A DNA stretch of 5,531 nt from an uncultured Eubacteriales bacterium. GTDB taxonomy: Bacteria; Bacillota; Clostridia; Oscillospirales; Acutalibacteraceae. The stretch is taken from assembly GCA_900317795.1 (NCBI GenBank), contig ONIF01000249.1:1-5531 (forward strand), written 5' to 3'. Every line of letters begins with the position of its first letter. Position 1 is the first letter of the stretch. The notes under the pieces are model-generated. The model was not told where the DNA came from. It saw only the letters and a program-made list of their open reading frames with translations, and did no database searches. Of the stretch, positions 4,386-5,531 are shown piece after piece. The translations under genes were made by a program, and so were the position numbers.

Positions 4386-5339
4386 ATGAATAATAATTCT
4401 CTTTCTGTACAAAAGAAAAAAAGTATCATCTTTCCATCGAAAATTGTTGGAATACTTCTCTTGATTTTAGCACTTTTGTATTTAGTGAGCCTAATCAATA
4501 TTCTTTGGGATTTTGTTGCGGATTTTGGGGATTTTGAGAGCATTTTTTATAGTCTGTATTTTAGTGTAGAGGAAAAAATACAATATGCGATCAGAGAATT
4601 TATCACAATATTTACAGATTCCATCATAGTGTTTGTAAGTTTTGTTACGGGAAGATATTGTCTGGCTGTGGCTTCGGAAAATGCTATTCTGAAAAAAGGC
4701 GGTTGGAAATGCTCCTGCGGTAAGGTAAATTATAATTATGATGATACTTGCGTATCGTGCGGTAAAACAAAGGAGTTGGAAGAGCATGGATATGAAGAAA
4801 AAACCGAGAATGCCGAAAATACATTTGAAAATCAGGAAAATGTTACAGTACAACAGAGTAAATCCAAAATACAGGGAAAAGAATTATGGATTGTTGTTGT
4901 CGCTTTGGCAGTCATCGGCTTAATGATATTTATCATTTCATCTTATAAATTCGGTGACAATAATAATTCCGTAATAGACAATTTGTTGGGAACCAACACT
5001 TTGGATTTCCATGACGTATATAGTGAATGTGGATTGGACAGTACTTATGCAACCGTTGCATTGGACGGAAGTTACCTTAAAATTGAAGCGGAAGAGCCTG
5101 ATGATGATCTTAAATATAGTGACCGTTCAAAATATATAGAAAAAGCAGAAATTTTGGTGAATGCCTTGTCTATATATAAGGATATAAACAGGAATCTTGG
5201 ATTGCCGGAATCACTTGATGAAAAAATAGGACATACAAGCGGTCTTGACGGCAAGCAGACAGAGGAATATGACAAGGTAAAAGTTACATGGTCATACGAT
5301 GCGAACAGTGGTTTAATGATATTGTATGAATGCAAATAA
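4386..5339 (+). CDS. Three-TM membrane protein with a cytosolic zinc ribbon and an exported C-terminal domain
   Basis: The protein is 317 aa. A basic N-terminus (QKKK) precedes TM1 (about 19-40). After a loop comes TM2 (about 72-96). The RanBP2-like ribbon W107-x-C109-x-C111-x3-N115-x6-C122-x2-C125 follows and should face the cytosol. An acidic linker (about 129-155) leads to a Lys-containing stretch and TM3 (about 167-187). Residues 190-317 should then be outside the cell: an acidic domain (DFHDVYSECGL, ALDGSYLKIEAEEPDDD, then a helical IEKAEILVNALSIYKDI segment and a final strand-like VTWSYDANSGLMILYECK) that I do not recognise. The layout suggests coupling of an external domain to an internal metal-binding module. 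It is the last gene of the operon; no clear terminator follows. Confidence 0.85.
   Translation: MNNNSLSVQKKKSIIFPSKIVGILLLILALLYLVSLINILWDFVADFGDFESIFYSLYFSVEEKIQYAIREFITIFTDSIIVFVSFVTGRYCLAVASENAILKKGGWKCSCGKVNYNYDDTCVSCGKTKELEEHGYEEKTENAENTFENQENVTVQQSKSKIQGKELWIVVVALAVIGLMIFIISSYKFGDNNNSVIDNLLGTNTLDFHDVYSECGLDSTYATVALDGSYLKIEAEEPDDDLKYSDRSKYIEKAEILVNALSIYKDINRNLGLPESLDEKIGHTSGLDGKQTEEYDKVKVTWSYDANSGLMILYECK
4690..4732 (+). repeat. Zinc-ribbon coding block, copy 2 (dispersed direct repeat)
   Basis: It matches 3836-3878 at 42 of 43 bases and encodes LKKGGWKCSCGKVNY within the 317-aa protein. Beyond the block the two genes keep only protein-level similarity (the Cys-x2-Cys end of the ribbon and KTKE). 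Confidence 0.9.
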
Positions 5340-5377
5340 CAGTACGTTTTTTTGCCCTATTTAAACGAATAAATTCC

Positions 5378-5406
5378 TTGAAATTCGGCTTTTTTCGTGT
5401 TATAAT
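5378..5406 (+). promoter_or_regulatory. Sigma-A promoter of the last gene
   Basis: -35 TTGAAA (5378-5383, 5/6) and -10 TATAAT (5401-5406, 6/6) are 17 bp apart, with an extended -10 TG at 5398-5399. The start of transcription should be near 5413. The AACACAAA palindrome is absent here, so this gene is probably not part of the same regulon. Confidence 0.82.
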
Positions 5407-5438
5407 ATATACAGTAAAAAATGAATGGAGTGCTGAAA

Positions 5439-5531
5439 GTGGCAGAGCAGATAACAAATATGGAAAAATACGAGAACTACCGTGAACAGATGGGCAGGCT
5501 TAAAAAGGCGATTGAAGCAAAGTTTTTTCTT
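5439..5531 (+). CDS. Start of an unknown gene, cut by the window edge
   Basis: Thirty-one codons are visible from GTG 5439: MAEQITNMEKYENYREQMGR and then a basic, helical continuation rich in Lys and Ala. The piece is hydrophilic and alpha-helical, with no signal peptide. GGAG (5427-5430) lies 8 nt upstream, which favours GTG 5439; ATG 5421 and GTG 5430 are in frame but lack a placed ribosome site. A promoter at 5378-5406 makes it a separate transcription unit from the membrane operon. Too little is present to name a family. Confidence 0.65.
   Translation, partial: MAEQITNMEKYENYREQMGRLKKAIEAKFFL

Noticed and set aside
4172..4853. Minus-strand ORFs of 120-123 codons opposite the operon
   Set aside because: They are shadows of the SHOCT/ribbon and 317-aa genes, with Ile/Phe-rich translation typical of AT-rich antisense DNA.
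5340..5395. Terminator after the membrane operon
   Set aside because: There are T runs (5347-5353, 5390-5395) but only a 5-bp CGAAT/ATTCG stem with a 12-nt loop, too weak to call.

Overview
The window is AT-rich, bacterial, and compact. It has strong AAGGAG-type ribosome binding sites, near-consensus sigma-A promoters (often with an extended -10) and short intergenic gaps. Together with SHOCT domains, small Xre regulators and DUF6270-type proteins carrying a triple-tyrosine-like tail, this suggests a low-GC Firmicute, probably a gut or rumen Clostridia of the Ruminococcus/Oscillospiraceae kind. The taxonomic call is inference; there is no marker gene here.

Left part (1-2221), all minus strand. 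Two tandem paralogues start with I-L-G-(S/C)-C-V-S-R-D, the signature I associate with the DUF6270 family. The upstream copy (2155-1004) is complete, has its own promoter (TTGCAA-17-TATAAT) and ends in an Ig-like tail. The downstream copy (906-1) runs off the window and has Cys where its sister has Ser in the presumed SGNH-like nucleophile position. A heptamer tandem repeat lies between them.

Middle (2222-3397). Two small Xre-type helix-turn-helix regulators lie on the minus strand. The one at 2894-2667 has a perfect consensus promoter and an intrinsic terminator. The one at 2503-2234 has a strong Shine-Dalgarno but no ATG/GTG/TTG start in its frame. An intergenic control region of about 500 bp separates them from the plus-strand operon.

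Right part (3341-5339), plus strand. A three-gene, tightly coupled operon encodes small membrane proteins. The first is a 67-aa two-TM peptide with a 21-bp in-frame tandem duplication. The second is a two-TM protein that is frameshifted away from its own RanBP2-like zinc ribbon, two SHOCT domains and a C-terminal six-Cys ribbon. The third is a 317-aa three-TM protein with an almost identical zinc ribbon and a C-terminal domain I do not recognise. A new promoter and the first 31 codons of another gene close the window.

The strongest system-level signal is a 16-bp palindrome, AACACAAATTTGTGTT. It sits upstream of the membrane operon and recurs (15/16) upstream of the 2503-2234 regulator. In both places its centre is exactly 39 bp from the -10 centre, next to a poor -35. 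This suggests one transcription factor, plausibly one of the two Xre proteins, co-controls the regulator and a membrane zinc-ribbon/SHOCT module that I cannot match to a described system.
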